From: Candidatus Rokuibacteriota bacterium
GTDB taxonomy: Bacteria > Methylomirabilota > Methylomirabilia > Rokubacteriales > CSP1-6
Length of the DNA: 64,000 nt
Direction of reading: 5' to 3'
NCBI GenBank assembly: GCA_003220685.1
Contig: QHTE01000045.1
Span: 68,989-132,988 of the forward strand
Positions within the stretch are counted from its first letter, which is position 1; every line of letters begins with the position of its first letter. Under the pieces are notes generated by a model. That model made no database searches. It had not been told where the DNA came from and saw only the letters and a list, made by a program, of their open reading frames with translations. Shown piece by piece: positions 7,923 through 16,733 of the stretch. The position numbers and the translations under genes were made by a program.

Positions 7923-9130
7923 CGCTGGTAGGTGACGCGGTAGATCGCGCCCGCGTAGTCGTCGGCGATCAGGAGCGAGCCGTCCTTCATCTGCCGCGTG
8001 TAGACCGGGCGGCCCCAGATCTGGTCGCCCTGCAGCCAGCCCTCGGCGAACGGCTCGTACTTCGCCACGCCACCCTTGGCATCCAGGGTGACCATCATCA
8101 CCCGGAAGCCGATCTTCTGCGTGCGGTTCCACGAGCCCCGCTGGGCGAGGAACGCGCGGTTCTGGTACTCGGACGGGAACATCGAGCCCGTGTAGAACTC
8201 GATGCCGTTGCCCGCGACGTGCGGGCCGGTCTTGAGAATCGGCTTCACGTAGTCGTTGCAGTTCTTCCCTTTGCCGAACTCGGGATCGAGGATGTCGCCC
8301 TGGTGGCAGTGGGGGTAGCCGAAGTGCAAGCCCTTCTTCGACGCGATGTCCAGGCGATCGCTCGGCGTGTCCTCGCCCAGCCAGTCGCGGGCGTGCGTCG
8401 TGAAGTAGAGCTCCTTCGACACCGGGTGCCAGTCGAAGCCGACGCTGTTGCGCACGCCGTGCGCGACGTACTCGAAGCCGGTGCCGTCGGCGTTGACGCG
8501 CGAGAGGTTGGCGTGGGTGTCGGGCGGGATGCAGATGTTGCACGGCGCGCCGATGTTGAAGTAGAGCTTGCCGTCCGGCCCGAAGGCCAGATACTTCCAG
8601 CCGTGCGGAAGATCCTTCGGCAGCGTGTCGTAGACGACTTCCATCGCCGGCGGGTTGTCGAGCTTGTCCTCGATCCCGACCATCCTGGTGATCCGCGACA
8701 CCTCGGCGATGTAGAGCGTGCCGTTCTTGAACGCGACACCGTTGGGCAGATTGAGCCCCTTGGCGATCACCTTGACCTCGCGCGTGGCGCCACGGTCGAG
8801 GACGGCGTAGACGTTGCCCGCGACGCGGCTCGACACGAACAGCGTGCCCTTGTCGCCCCAGGTCATCACGCGCGCGTTGTTGATCCCGCTCGCCCACAGG
8901 GCCACCTTGAATCCGGGCGGGACCTTGATCTTGTCGACGGGAATCTCGCCGGGCGCCTTCGGCCCGGGCGGCTGCGCGATCGGCGCCAGCGGGGAATCCG
9001 CCATCGACGGCGGCTGACCTTGCTTCCAGGTCGGCGGCGGCTGCGCGGGCTGCTGAGCCTGGACGAACGGCCCGAACGCCAGCACGAGGGTCACGGCGAC
9101 CACGAGCAACGTCAAGGTGATGCGCAGCAT
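7919..9130 (-). CDS. Sorbosone dehydrogenase-like PQQ-type sugar dehydrogenase
   Basis: A 403-residue exported six-bladed beta-propeller of the GDH-B/sorbosone dehydrogenase family (GSDH, PF07995). It has a Sec signal (MLRITLTLLVVAVTLVLAFGPFVQAQ) and a ribosome-binding GGGAGG just before the ATG at 9130. Family segments include LPNGVAFKNGTLYIAEVSRI, FGPDGKLYFNIGAPCNIC, GVRNSVGFDWHPVSKELYFTTHARDW and a C-terminal LLIADDYAGAIYRVTY. It probably oxidises an aldose or related alcohol in the periplasm using PQQ, passing electrons to the diheme cytochrome encoded immediately downstream with a 4-bp overlap. No heme motif is fused, which explains the separate cytochrome. The specific substrate is unknown. 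Confidence 0.85.
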   Translation of the reverse strand: MLRITLTLLVVAVTLVLAFGPFVQAQQPAQPPPTWKQGQPPSMADSPLAPIAQPPGPKAPGEIPVDKIKVPPGFKVALWASGINNARVMTWGDKGTLFVSSRVAGNVYAVLDRGATREVKVIAKGLNLPNGVAFKNGTLYIAEVSRITRMVGIEDKLDNPPAMEVVYDTLPKDLPHGWKYLAFGPDGKLYFNIGAPCNICIPPDTHANLSRVNADGTGFEYVAHGVRNSVGFDWHPVSKELYFTTHARDWLGEDTPSDRLDIASKKGLHFGYPHCHQGDILDPEFGKGKNCNDYVKPILKTGPHVAGNGIEFYTGSMFPSEYQNRAFLAQRGSWNRTQKIGFRVMMVTLDAKGGVAKYEPFAEGWLQGDQIWGRPVYTRQMKDGSLLIADDYAGAIYRVTYQR

Positions 9131-9215
9131 GAGGGCCTCCCTTTGGTCGATGAGCGGCCGGAAACGAATTCGCCAGTCGCGGCCGGACGATACGTCCCGG
9201 ACCCCGGCTTGTCAA

Positions 9216-9335
9216 GGCAGCGTCGCCGCCGAGAATATCTTCGATCGCGTTTACACGACGGGACGGACTACCGACGGGGTCATCTCGATCGGCGAGCCGT
9301 TCATGGTGCGCGGCGGCGTGCGCCTCCGCTTCTGA
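9216..9335 (+). pseudogene. 3' remnant of a TonB-dependent receptor
   Basis: The 39 or so codons ending at the TGA at 9333-9335 read SVAAENIFDRVYTTG, then a short turn and GGVRLRF at the terminus. This is the standard last two strands of an outer-membrane TonB receptor barrel: ENLFD..Y..GR... followed by a terminal aromatic residue in RVGLRYRF-type sequences. Nothing upstream continues the barrel; the preceding DNA is the promoter side of the sugar dehydrogenase. It is therefore a leftover tail after deletion of the rest of the gene. Confidence 0.65.
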
Positions 9336-9366
9336 CCGCGGCCGACAGACCGGGGCCCGCGGTCAG
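9332..9366. terminator. Inverted repeat spanning convergent gene ends
   Basis: CTGACCGCGG at 9332-9341 pairs perfectly with CCGCGGTCAG at 9357-9366 across a 15-nt loop. The arms contain the stop codon of the TonB remnant (plus strand) and of the HAD gene (minus strand). No long T-tract follows, so it is a candidate bidirectional terminator or 3'-end stabiliser. Confidence 0.45.
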
Positions 9367-10016
9367 GAGACGAGGTCGAGCTCCAGCAACGCCCCGAGCT
9401 CGCGCAGCGCCCGATCCGGGTCGTCGACCTTGATCGTCGCCATCCCGAGCGCGCGCGCCGGCTTGAGGTTGCGGCCGATGTCGTCGAGGAAGGCGACGCG
9501 CGCCGGCTCCACGCCGAGCCTCTCGCAGACCAGCGCGTAGATGCGCGGATCGGGCTTGCGGAGGCTGACCACCGCCGACTCGACGAAGACGTCGAAGTGC
9601 GGACCGAGGCGCGCGCGCGTCGTCGCCTCGCCGAGCGGCCCTCGCCCCGGCGCGTCGGCCACCCAGTTGTTCGTGAGGGCGGCGACTTTGCGACCGCCCG
9701 CGCGGATGCGCCGGATCGCCTCGAGCATGCGCGGGCGCGGCACGCTCGCCTCCGCGATCCTCGTCATGAGGCGCCGCGCGTCGATCGCGATGCCCTGCGC
9801 GCTGCAGTCGGCCTCGAAGAGCGCGTAGAAGGTCTGGATCGTCAGCTCGCCCCGCTCGAGCCGCGCCCAGGCGCCGCGCTCGCCCGCCGCGACGACCGCG
9901 CGGTTGATCGCGTTGGCCTCGAGACCGCGCTCGCGCTCGTAGCGGGCGATGACGTGGAGCGGCGAGTCCTGGACCACGCCGCCGATGTCGAAGACCACCG
10001 CCGCGATCGCGTTCAT
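9363..10016 (-). CDS. HAD-superfamily hydrolase
   Basis: A 217-residue protein with the Rossmann-like HAD core. Motif I is FDIGGVVQDSP near the N-terminus, with the nucleophile Asp present and Gly at the +2 position, as in the YihX-like FDxGGV branch. Motif II is seen in KVAALTNNW and motif III/IV in SLRKPDPRIYALVCERLGVEPARVAFLDDIGRN. The helical cap lies between motif I and motif II (about residues 20-95). Such proteins are usually phosphatases of small metabolites or haloacid-dehalogenase-like hydrolases. It stands alone on the minus strand, divergent from the CoA-transferase gene. Substrate not assignable. Confidence 0.85.
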   Translation of the reverse strand: MNAIAAVVFDIGGVVQDSPLHVIARYERERGLEANAINRAVVAAGERGAWARLERGELTIQTFYALFEADCSAQGIAIDARRLMTRIAEASVPRPRMLEAIRRIRAGGRKVAALTNNWVADAPGRGPLGEATTRARLGPHFDVFVESAVVSLRKPDPRIYALVCERLGVEPARVAFLDDIGRNLKPARALGMATIKVDDPDRALRELGALLELDLVS

Positions 10017-10068
10017 GATCGGGCCCCTTGGAACATAGCAGATTCGCGGCTACGCTACGGCCCAGGGA

Positions 10069-10115
10069 GCGCGGCTCGGCCGGCGGGGCCCAGCCCCCGC
10101 GGCCTGCCCGCGCGC
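10069..10115. repeat. REP-like palindrome, single copy
   Basis: A GC-rich imperfect palindrome related to the 7063-7251 repeats. It has a GCGCGGCTCGGCCGGCGGGG arm, a CCCAGCCCCC centre and a closing CCCGCGCGC arm. It lies directly before the start codon at 10125, leaving about 10 nt for a ribosome-binding site. Confidence 0.65.
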
Positions 10116-10124
10116 TGCCACGCC

Positions 10125-11423
10125 ATGGACGACGCGCGCCCGTTCGCCGGCATCGAGGTCGTCGAGTTCGGCCAGTTCATCGCCGTCCCCTTCTGCGCGC
10201 AGGTCCTCTCCGAGGGCGGTGCGCACGTGATCAAGATCGAGTCGGTCGAGGGGGACCCGGTGCGCCAGCTGGCGCCGCTGGCGCCGGGCGAGACCCGTCA
10301 TTTCCTCTCGCGCAACCGCGGCAAGCACTCGCTGCCCCTCGATCTCCGGCACCCATCGGCCGGGCGAGTCGTCGAGCGTCTGCTGGGCCGGGCCGACGTC
10401 GTGCTGACGAACTTTCGCCCCGGACTGGCCGCCGAGCTCGGCCTCGACTGGCCGAGCCTCGCGCCGCGCTTCCCGCGCCTGGTCGTCGGCAACGTCAGCG
10501 CGTTCGGTCGGCGCGGACCCGCCGCGGGGCTGGCCGGGATGGATCTCGTGGTCCAGGCGCGCAGCGGTCTGCTCGCGGCGGGCGGTAGCGTGAACGACGG
10601 CGTGCCGACCGGCGGCGAGAACCCGGTCGTCGATTACATGTGCGCGATGACCCTCGCGTTTGGCATCGCCTCGGCGCTGCTGCGGCGCGCGCGCACGGGG
10701 CGCGGCGGCGAGGTGGACGCCTCGCTCCTGATGGCCGCGCTCGTGGTCCAGAACAACAACATGGTGCGCATCGACTCGGCGGACGGCGCGACGCACGCCG
10801 CGGTGCGGGCCAGGCTCGCGCAGCTCCGCGCGGCCGGGCGCCCGTACGCTGAGCAGGCCGCGCTCACGCCGTCGATCCGGCCGCCGGGCACGGTCAACGT
10901 CTACTACCGCACCTACGCGACCCGCGACGCCGCCCTGGCCGTCGCGTGCGGCAGCTTGGCGCTCCGGCGCGCGTTCATCCGCGCCGTCGGCCTGAGCGAC
11001 GACGCGCTCGATCGGCCAATCGCCGACCGGGCGAAGGAGGTCGAGCACTACCTGGCGCTTCGGCGGCGCGTCGAGGCGATCGTGGCCACGCGCACCACCG
11101 CCGACTGGCAGACGACGCTCGAGGCGGCCGGCGTGCCGGCGGCGGGCGTGAAGCTGCCGCTCGAGCTCCTCGACGACGAGCAGCCGCTCGCCAACGGAAT
11201 GCTCCACGACCTGACCCATCCGGTCCTCGGCCCCGTGCGCCTCCTGGGGCCGCCGCTCGGGATGGACGGCGGCGGATTCGTCGCGGCTCAGGCGACCGCG
11301 CCGTTCGGGTCGGAGACGCGCGCGATCCTCGGCGAGCTCGGCTTCTCGAGCGGGGAGATCGAAACCTTACTGGCGGAGGGTGTGACGCGCGACCGGTTGA
11401 AACCTCACGCAGGTGGCCGATAA
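10125..11423 (+). CDS. CaiB/BaiF CoA-transferase (family III)
   Basis: A 432-residue class III CoA-transferase, which moves CoA between carboxylic acids by a ping-pong mechanism through an aspartyl-CoA thioester. The N-terminal signature GIEVVEFGQFIAVPFCAQVL and the segment DVVLTNFRPGLAAELGLDW are typical. The catalytic aspartate is expected in AGMDLVVQARSG (Asp about residue 140). The C-terminal half has RFELT-like linker features and ends in a helical LGFSSGEIETLLAEGV motif common to the family. The ATG at 10125 fits family length; the frame is open far upstream but that part is non-coding palindrome and antisense HAD DNA. It may act with the beta-oxidation-type enzymes elsewhere in the window, though no partner is adjacent. 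Confidence 0.9.
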   Translation: MDDARPFAGIEVVEFGQFIAVPFCAQVLSEGGAHVIKIESVEGDPVRQLAPLAPGETRHFLSRNRGKHSLPLDLRHPSAGRVVERLLGRADVVLTNFRPGLAAELGLDWPSLAPRFPRLVVGNVSAFGRRGPAAGLAGMDLVVQARSGLLAAGGSVNDGVPTGGENPVVDYMCAMTLAFGIASALLRRARTGRGGEVDASLLMAALVVQNNNMVRIDSADGATHAAVRARLAQLRAAGRPYAEQAALTPSIRPPGTVNVYYRTYATRDAALAVACGSLALRRAFIRAVGLSDDALDRPIADRAKEVEHYLALRRRVEAIVATRTTADWQTTLEAAGVPAAGVKLPLELLDDEQPLANGMLHDLTHPVLGPVRLLGPPLGMDGGGFVAAQATAPFGSETRAILGELGFSSGEIETLLAEGVTRDRLKPHAGGR

Positions 11424-11453
11424 GGGGCCCGGTGGCGCCTTCTCGGCCGCCTG

Positions 11454-13895
11454 CTAGTTGCGCGAGGGGTCGGGGGTCGCCGGCTGAAGGTCGCCGGGGG
11501 CGATGCGGCGATCGATCCGTGGGTTGCGCAGATCGATGGTGACCCGAAGCGCGCGCAGGCCGTGCACGCCCTGCAGCTCCTCGAGCTCGAGGTCCTCGAC
11601 CTCGCCGATGAAGTAGCCGAGCGACTTCAGATATTCGATGTAGCCGCGGTACTCGTGGCCCTCAGAGGGGTGCGAGTAGACGATCGCGACCTGCCCGGGC
11701 TGCGTGATCCGCTCGTCGGTGCCCTTAACGACGGCCTTGTCGATGCGCTTCTTGACGATCTCGTAGCGGATGTCGTAGGCGCCGTCCACGTCGAACCGCT
11801 TCTCGTCGAACCGGAAACGGATCGACAGCGGCGCGTGCTGGACCAGCACCAGATGGGTCACCTCGAGCGGGATGGGCAGCTTGTCCTTGAGCCGGTTCAC
11901 CTTCAGCGCGACGCCGCACGTCACCATGAGCTGCCAGAGGCGGAGGCTCTTGAGGTAGAGCGGGTCGAACTTGCCGTCCTCGAGCAGCGAGGCGCCGACG
12001 TAGATCTGATGGTCCACGCCGTCCGTCTTCTGCTTCTCGAAGTAGTGCGGGAACATCGTCTGCGCGGTCTGCTCCTCGAGGTCGAGGTACGCCGAGATCC
12101 CGTCGGCGATGCGGGTCACGCTCTCCTCGAACAGCCGCCGCCGGTCGTACACGGTCCCGATGCGCGGATCGAGCGCAGCCCGGTACGCCTCGATCCGCTC
12201 GCGGATCCCGGGCCCGAAGGTCTGCAGGTGGTCGAACAGCGACTCCACGTCGGTCCGGAGAAACGCGATGATCGAGACCTCGTCGCCCGAGTTGAGGTTC
12301 GTCTCGATCTTGGCCGCGTGCTTGTCGATCCGGTACAGCAACTCGTGCAGGCCGGGCAGCCGCCGCGCGTCGTGCGCCCATCGGATCACGTCGCGCGCCA
12401 GCCGGAGCTGCGTCAGGAGGTCGGCCTGGATCGCGAGGCTCCGCTGGATCGAGGAGCCGCGGATATCGGCGAGCGCGTAGAGCGGATAGATCCGCTCGAA
12501 CACGATCGGCTCCATCTCGACCACGGCGTCGTCGGCGTCCTCGGCCTGGCTCTCGATGCCCTTGAGCACGGCCTTGCGGAAGCGCCACTCGACCACCGGA
12601 TGGATCGCCGTGCACTTCTCCTTGATGAACGCCTGGATGCGCGCGTTCAGCTCCTCCATGCTCCGCTGCACGGCCATGGAGAAGAGCGGCAGGATCTGCA
12701 TGAGCTTGGGCAGATGCGTCCAGTCGAGATCGCCGGGCCGCGGCGAGCCCAGCTCGAGCGTGCCGATCACGCGATCCTGGTAATAGAGCGGCGCCACGAT
12801 GATGTTGCGCAGCCCCCACTCGATGATCTCGTCGTCCGCCGGCGTGCGCCCGGGCATCTCGGTGAGGTCCTCGACGATGAGTGGGCCCCCCTGCTTGACC
12901 GCGCGCTCGTAGACCGACCCGCGGAACTCCTCGACTGTGTGGTGCCGGGAGTCGGCGAAGATGCAGGCGTGCTCGCACTCCGCCCCATAGTTGAGGACGA
13001 GCACCTGGTCGCCGTCCAGGGCGGCCAGCCCGAAGCGCAGCTCGGGGCGGCGGAAGAGCGTCCGGAGCTTGTCCTGGAGCGCCTTGAAGCGCGTGTGCGA
13101 GACGATCGACTCCTTGTCGATCAGGTCGCGCTCGAGCGAGGACAGCACTTCCTGGTCCGTGACCTCGATCGCCCTGAAGATCGTGAATCCCCGGAACACG
13201 AAGCGATCGGCCGGCAGCAGCTCGCGGAACATCGCCGTCTCGAAGAGCTCGCCGTGTAGTCGCCGCCGCATCGCGTCGGTCAGAGCCGGGACCGGCCCGA
13301 CGGTCTCTACGTCGACGCACCGCCAGTCGAATTCCATCTTGAAGTGGCGGTCGAGGGTGGTCTCGGCGTCGGTGACGGTGAGGATCAATGGATAGTCGAC
13401 GTCGAGCACGACTCCGTAGACCCGCTCCAGGATGAGCGCGTAGGCGAAGAAGACCCGCATCGCGCTGATCATCGAGGCGTCGAGGTTCACGTGGCCGCGC
13501 AGCGATCCGTCCTCGGCGCGGAGGAGCCGCTCGAAGGGCGGCGTGGCGTAGAAGCTCTTCAACATGAACGGGATCAGGACGGCCGTGAACTCCTGCTCGA
13601 AGAAGGCCGGCGGGAAGATGCCCGCCATGAGCACGTCGACCAAAGCCTTGTGACGCTCGATCACGCTCAGATCGGTGATCGGATTCAGGAGCTCGGGCAC
13701 CTGGCTGATCTGCTCGCGGACCGTCCGGATGAACGCCCCCTTGGCGGATGTGTCGTCGCCGTACTTCTTGCCCCAGAAGGCCAGCAGGGGCGCCAGGCTC
13801 AGCTCGCTCTTGAACGGAAAGCTGTCCGGGTCGGTCTTGAGCGCGGACTGAAGGTCGGCCGAGCGCTCCAGCGCCCCGCGGGTGGATCCAAGCAT
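11454..13895 (-). CDS. Large GAF-domain protein of unknown function
   Basis: An 813-residue soluble protein. A GAF-like sensory domain is visible around residues 280-400 (LRFGLAALDGDQVLVLNYGAEC ... GGPLIVEDLTE ... NIIVAPLYYQDRVIGTLELGSP), followed by a helical middle and a C-terminal region with FPHYFEKQKTDGVDHQIYVGASL. Similar stand-alone 800-residue GAF proteins are known from Bacteroidetes and other soil bacteria without an assigned role. No kinase, cyclase or DNA-binding domain can be seen. Start: ATG 13895, preceded on its strand by an extended -10 box TGCTACAAT only six bases upstream, so the mRNA is probably leaderless. A divergent aldo/keto reductase gene lies 138 bp away. Confidence 0.75.
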   Translation of the reverse strand: MLGSTRGALERSADLQSALKTDPDSFPFKSELSLAPLLAFWGKKYGDDTSAKGAFIRTVREQISQVPELLNPITDLSVIERHKALVDVLMAGIFPPAFFEQEFTAVLIPFMLKSFYATPPFERLLRAEDGSLRGHVNLDASMISAMRVFFAYALILERVYGVVLDVDYPLILTVTDAETTLDRHFKMEFDWRCVDVETVGPVPALTDAMRRRLHGELFETAMFRELLPADRFVFRGFTIFRAIEVTDQEVLSSLERDLIDKESIVSHTRFKALQDKLRTLFRRPELRFGLAALDGDQVLVLNYGAECEHACIFADSRHHTVEEFRGSVYERAVKQGGPLIVEDLTEMPGRTPADDEIIEWGLRNIIVAPLYYQDRVIGTLELGSPRPGDLDWTHLPKLMQILPLFSMAVQRSMEELNARIQAFIKEKCTAIHPVVEWRFRKAVLKGIESQAEDADDAVVEMEPIVFERIYPLYALADIRGSSIQRSLAIQADLLTQLRLARDVIRWAHDARRLPGLHELLYRIDKHAAKIETNLNSGDEVSIIAFLRTDVESLFDHLQTFGPGIRERIEAYRAALDPRIGTVYDRRRLFEESVTRIADGISAYLDLEEQTAQTMFPHYFEKQKTDGVDHQIYVGASLLEDGKFDPLYLKSLRLWQLMVTCGVALKVNRLKDKLPIPLEVTHLVLVQHAPLSIRFRFDEKRFDVDGAYDIRYEIVKKRIDKAVVKGTDERITQPGQVAIVYSHPSEGHEYRGYIEYLKSLGYFIGEVEDLELEELQGVHGLRALRVTIDLRNPRIDRRIAPGDLQPATPDPSRN

Positions 13896-13901
13896 GGGCC
13901 T

Positions 13902-13910
13902 ATTGTAGCA
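13902..13910 (-). promoter_or_regulatory. Extended -10 promoter element, leaderless start
   Basis: On the minus strand the bases read TGCTACAAT, then six bases, then the ATG of the GAF-protein gene. A start about seven bases after the box would fall on the A of ATG. No clear -35 hexamer is seen, consistent with an extended -10 promoter. Confidence 0.5.
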
Positions 13911-13969
13911 AGCCTCGCCAGCCGAGCCCGAGGCGCAGTGGTGTAGAATCGCGCGACATTATGTCTAGC

Positions 13970-14017
13970 GGCGCGCCTCGGCCGGCGGGGGAGCCCCGAC
14001 GGCCCGCAGCGCGCACA
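13970..14017. repeat. REP-like palindrome, single copy
   Basis: GGCGCGCCTCGGCCGGCGGG forms the left arm and GACGGCCCGCAGCGCGC the right arm, around a GAGCCCC centre. It is the same element family as 7063-7251 and 10069-10115. It sits between a GTGTAGAAT -10-like box (13942-13949) and the start of the aldo/keto reductase, so it would be in the mRNA leader. Confidence 0.65.
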
Positions 14018-14033
14018 GCCATTGGGAGGCTCC

Positions 14034-15017
14034 ATGGAACACCGCCAGCTCGGCCACAGCTCGCTCTCGGTGCCGGCGCTCGGCCTGGGATGCATGTCGA
14101 TGTCGGGCACCTACGGCAAGCACGACGACGCGCAATCGATCGGCGTCGTGCACCGGGCCCTCGACCTGGGCGTGAATTTCCTCGATTCGTCGGACATGTA
14201 CGGCTTCGGCCACAACGAGGAGCTCCTGGGGCGGGCCATTCGCGGGCGCCGCGATCAGGCGGTGGTCACGACCAAGTTCGGTCAGGTCCGGACGCCTGAG
14301 GGCCGCATGACGGTCAACGGCCGGCCCGACTACGTCGCCCAGGCCTGCGACGCGAGCCTGAAGCGGTTGGGCGTCGACGTGATCGACCTCTATTATCAGC
14401 ACCGCGTCGATCCGACCGTGCCGATCGAGGACACGGTGGGCGCCATGAAGCGGCTGGTCGAGCGGGGCAAGGTGCGCTACATCGGCCTGTGCGAGGCGGC
14501 GCCCGCGACCGTCCGGCGGGCGCATCGAATCCATCCGCTCAGCGCGCTGCAGAGCGAATTCTCGCTGCTCTATCGAGTCGAGGCCGAGGCGATTCTTCCG
14601 ACCCTGCGCGAGCTCGGCATCTCGTTCGTCGCCTACTCACCGCTCGGGCGCAGCTGGCTCACCGGCCGCGTGGGGAGCCTCGCCGACATCCCGTCGGACG
14701 ATCGGCGGCGCGATCACCCGCGCTTTCTGGAAGCCAACTTCGCCAGGAACCTCGAGCTGGTGCGCCGGATCGAGCCGATCGCGAAGGAAAAGGGCTGTAC
14801 GCCGGGTCAGCTGGCGCTCGCGTGGCTACTGGCGCAGGGGCCGGACATCGTGCCCATCCCCGGCACGAAGCGCACGGAGCGGCTCGAGGAGAACGTGACC
14901 TCGGCCTCCCTACGCCTCGACGCGCGCGACGTCGAGCGGATCGCGGCGGCGATCCCGTCCGGGGCCGCCGCCGGCACCCGCTATCCCGAGGCCCAGATGA
15001 AGGGAGTGCACATCTAG
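14034..15017 (+). CDS. Aldo/keto reductase
   Basis: A 327-residue NADPH-dependent (beta/alpha)8-barrel oxidoreductase. The ATG at 14034 is supported by GGGAGG about six bases upstream. The catalytic tetrad can be followed: Asp and Tyr in [22 protein letters not shown], Lys in VVTTKFGQV and His in [10 protein letters not shown]. The NADPH-binding end is [16 protein letters not shown]. The sequence resembles the AKR family of YajO/IolS/pyridoxal-reductase-like proteins, which reduce aldehydes or ketones. Its stop codon TAG lies inside a CTAG that also supplies the stop of the convergent MASE1 gene. Confidence 0.93.
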   Translation: MEHRQLGHSSLSVPALGLGCMSMSGTYGKHDDAQSIGVVHRALDLGVNFLDSSDMYGFGHNEELLGRAIRGRRDQAVVTTKFGQVRTPEGRMTVNGRPDYVAQACDASLKRLGVDVIDLYYQHRVDPTVPIEDTVGAMKRLVERGKVRYIGLCEAAPATVRRAHRIHPLSALQSEFSLLYRVEAEAILPTLRELGISFVAYSPLGRSWLTGRVGSLADIPSDDRRRDHPRFLEANFARNLELVRRIEPIAKEKGCTPGQLALAWLLAQGPDIVPIPGTKRTERLEENVTSASLRLDARDVERIAAAIPSGAAAGTRYPEAQMKGVHI

Positions 15018-16570
15018 GCCAGCCGCTCCGGATCGTCGGCGGGCGGCTCGGCGCGCCCGCTCGACTTGCCGAGGTCGAGCATCTCGGGAAGGTGCCGCTG
15101 GCGCTCCGCGGGCACGAGCCGGGTGATCTGGTTCATTCGCAAGACGACCTCCCGGATCCGCTCGAGCGCCTCGAGCATCGCCGTGATCCGGCTGGACCAG
15201 CGCCCACCGACCTCCCGAGTGAGCAGCTGGAGCTCGCCCGACACGACCGTCAGCGGATTGTTGATCTCGTGCGCGGCGGCCACCGCCAGGCTCGTGACCG
15301 ACCTGAGGGTCGCGGCCTCGCGCAGCGCCGCGTCGACGCGCTTCTTCTCGGTGATGTCGCGGCCGATCGCGGACGCCCCGATGATGCTACCGGACGAGCT
15401 CCGGAGCGGTGACACCGTGACCGAGACCTGAACGAGCGTGCCGTCCTTTCGAATCCGAGCCGTCTCGTAGGGCTGAACATGCTCGCCCCGCTTGAGCCGG
15501 GCCAGCACGCGAGACAGCTCGTCCGGATGATCGGGCGGAACGATGACCGAAATCGGCCTGCCGATCGCCTCGGCGGCGGAGTAGCCGTAGAGAAGCTCGG
15601 CGCCCGCGTTCCAGCTCGTCACGACGCCCTCGAGCGTCTTGCTCACAATGGCGTCGTCGGAGGACTCCACGATGGATGCCAGGTGCTCCAGCGCCGCCTC
15701 GTCTCGCTTCCGCTCCACCACCACCGCGGCGATCAGGATACTCATCACCGCCATCGTGCCGAGGAACGCCTGCAGGAGCAGCAGCGACTCGTTCGGCGGG
15801 CCGTCGGCGAAGGGACCGAGGCCGTGGATGGTTCCCCAGATCGCCAGCCCAGACAGGATGGTGATCGCGGTCGCCGTCTCTCGTGGTCTGAAGCGAAACG
15901 CCGCCCAGACCAGCGGCGGCACGCAAAGAAACGTAAGGGGCTGACCGACGAATCCAAAGAAAACGAGGGCGCCTACCGCAACCACCGTCCCGAACAGCCC
16001 GACCTCCTCCAACAGGCGCAGTCGGCTTTGCAGAACGCCACCGCCCACGCTCCACAGCACCAGGACCGGCCCGACGACCAGCGCGCCCACCGCGTCGCCG
16101 AGCCACCACGTGAACCAGATCGCGGGGTACTCGCGCCAGCCGGCGTGGCCGCCGAGCGTCAGGCTGCTTATGCCGATTGTCGCGCTCACCGTCGTGCTGA
16201 ACAGGCCGGCGAGCACGACGAACTTGAAGACGTCCCGCGCACGGTCGAAGACGGCGCGGCCGTTCGCGAAGAGGCGCACCAGCTCGGCGCCCAGACGGCC
16301 TTCGCAGGTGTTACCGATCGCGATCCCGATCGACGGCGCGATCGAGCCCGTGGTCGTGACGTTCACGAGAAAGGCGCCGAAGAAGATGGCGGGCCAGATC
16401 CGCGGCCCCAGGAGCAGGAACGACGCGAACGCGATCCCGGTCGGCGGCCACACCGGCGACACGCTCACGTTGACGACGGCCAGGGCGAGGCCCAATTTGC
16501 CCGCGGCGAAATACGCCAGGGTCAGGAGGGCCAACTGCCAGAGCGCGACTCGTTTTCGAGGTTCGGTCAT
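15014..16570 (-). CDS. MASE1-PAS-HisKA sensor protein lacking a kinase ATPase domain
   Basis: A 518-residue membrane sensor. The ATG at 16570 is preferred to the in-frame start at 16732 because the product then begins right before the first membrane helix ([20 protein letters not shown]). Residues about 8-290 form a MASE1-type eight-helix integral membrane sensor ([16 protein letters not shown] is diagnostic). A PAS domain follows at about residues 320-440 ([31 protein letters not shown]), then a HisKA-like helix pair with the phospho-acceptor box [14 protein letters not shown]. The protein stops about 60 residues later with no N, G1 or G2 boxes of an ATPase domain, so it cannot autophosphorylate as encoded. 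It may be truncated or phosphorylated in trans. Confidence 0.82.
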   Translation of the reverse strand: MTEPRKRVALWQLALLTLAYFAAGKLGLALAVVNVSVSPVWPPTGIAFASFLLLGPRIWPAIFFGAFLVNVTTTGSIAPSIGIAIGNTCEGRLGAELVRLFANGRAVFDRARDVFKFVVLAGLFSTTVSATIGISSLTLGGHAGWREYPAIWFTWWLGDAVGALVVGPVLVLWSVGGGVLQSRLRLLEEVGLFGTVVAVGALVFFGFVGQPLTFLCVPPLVWAAFRFRPRETATAITILSGLAIWGTIHGLGPFADGPPNESLLLLQAFLGTMAVMSILIAAVVVERKRDEAALEHLASIVESSDDAIVSKTLEGVVTSWNAGAELLYGYSAAEAIGRPISVIVPPDHPDELSRVLARLKRGEHVQPYETARIRKDGTLVQVSVTVSPLRSSSGSIIGASAIGRDITEKKRVDAALREAATLRSVTSLAVAAAHEINNPLTVVSGELQLLTREVGGRWSSRITAMLEALERIREVVLRMNQITRLVPAERQRHLPEMLDLGKSSGRAEPPADDPERLA

Positions 16571-16733
16571 CGCCCGACCCGTTCCGACTCTACTGTCGGG
16601 CCCCTGCAGCCCGGGTCGTTCAACCGATTCCGACAAGACCAGCTTAACACCCGGCGCCCAGGCCCGGCCGACTCGTGTAGGCTTACTCGGGTCGCCGGAC
16701 CGGCGTCTGCCGCCTGTCGAGGAGGAAGACATC

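Noticed and set aside
9363..10016. HAD protein lacking the second Asp of motif I as an inactive enzyme
   Set aside because: The FDxGGV form is normal for the YihX-like branch, so no loss of function is implied.
11562..13259. Long plus-strand ORF (565 codons) opposite the GAF gene
   Set aside because: Low-complexity Val/Asp/Arg composition typical of antisense GC-rich frames; no family similarity and no ribosome-binding site.
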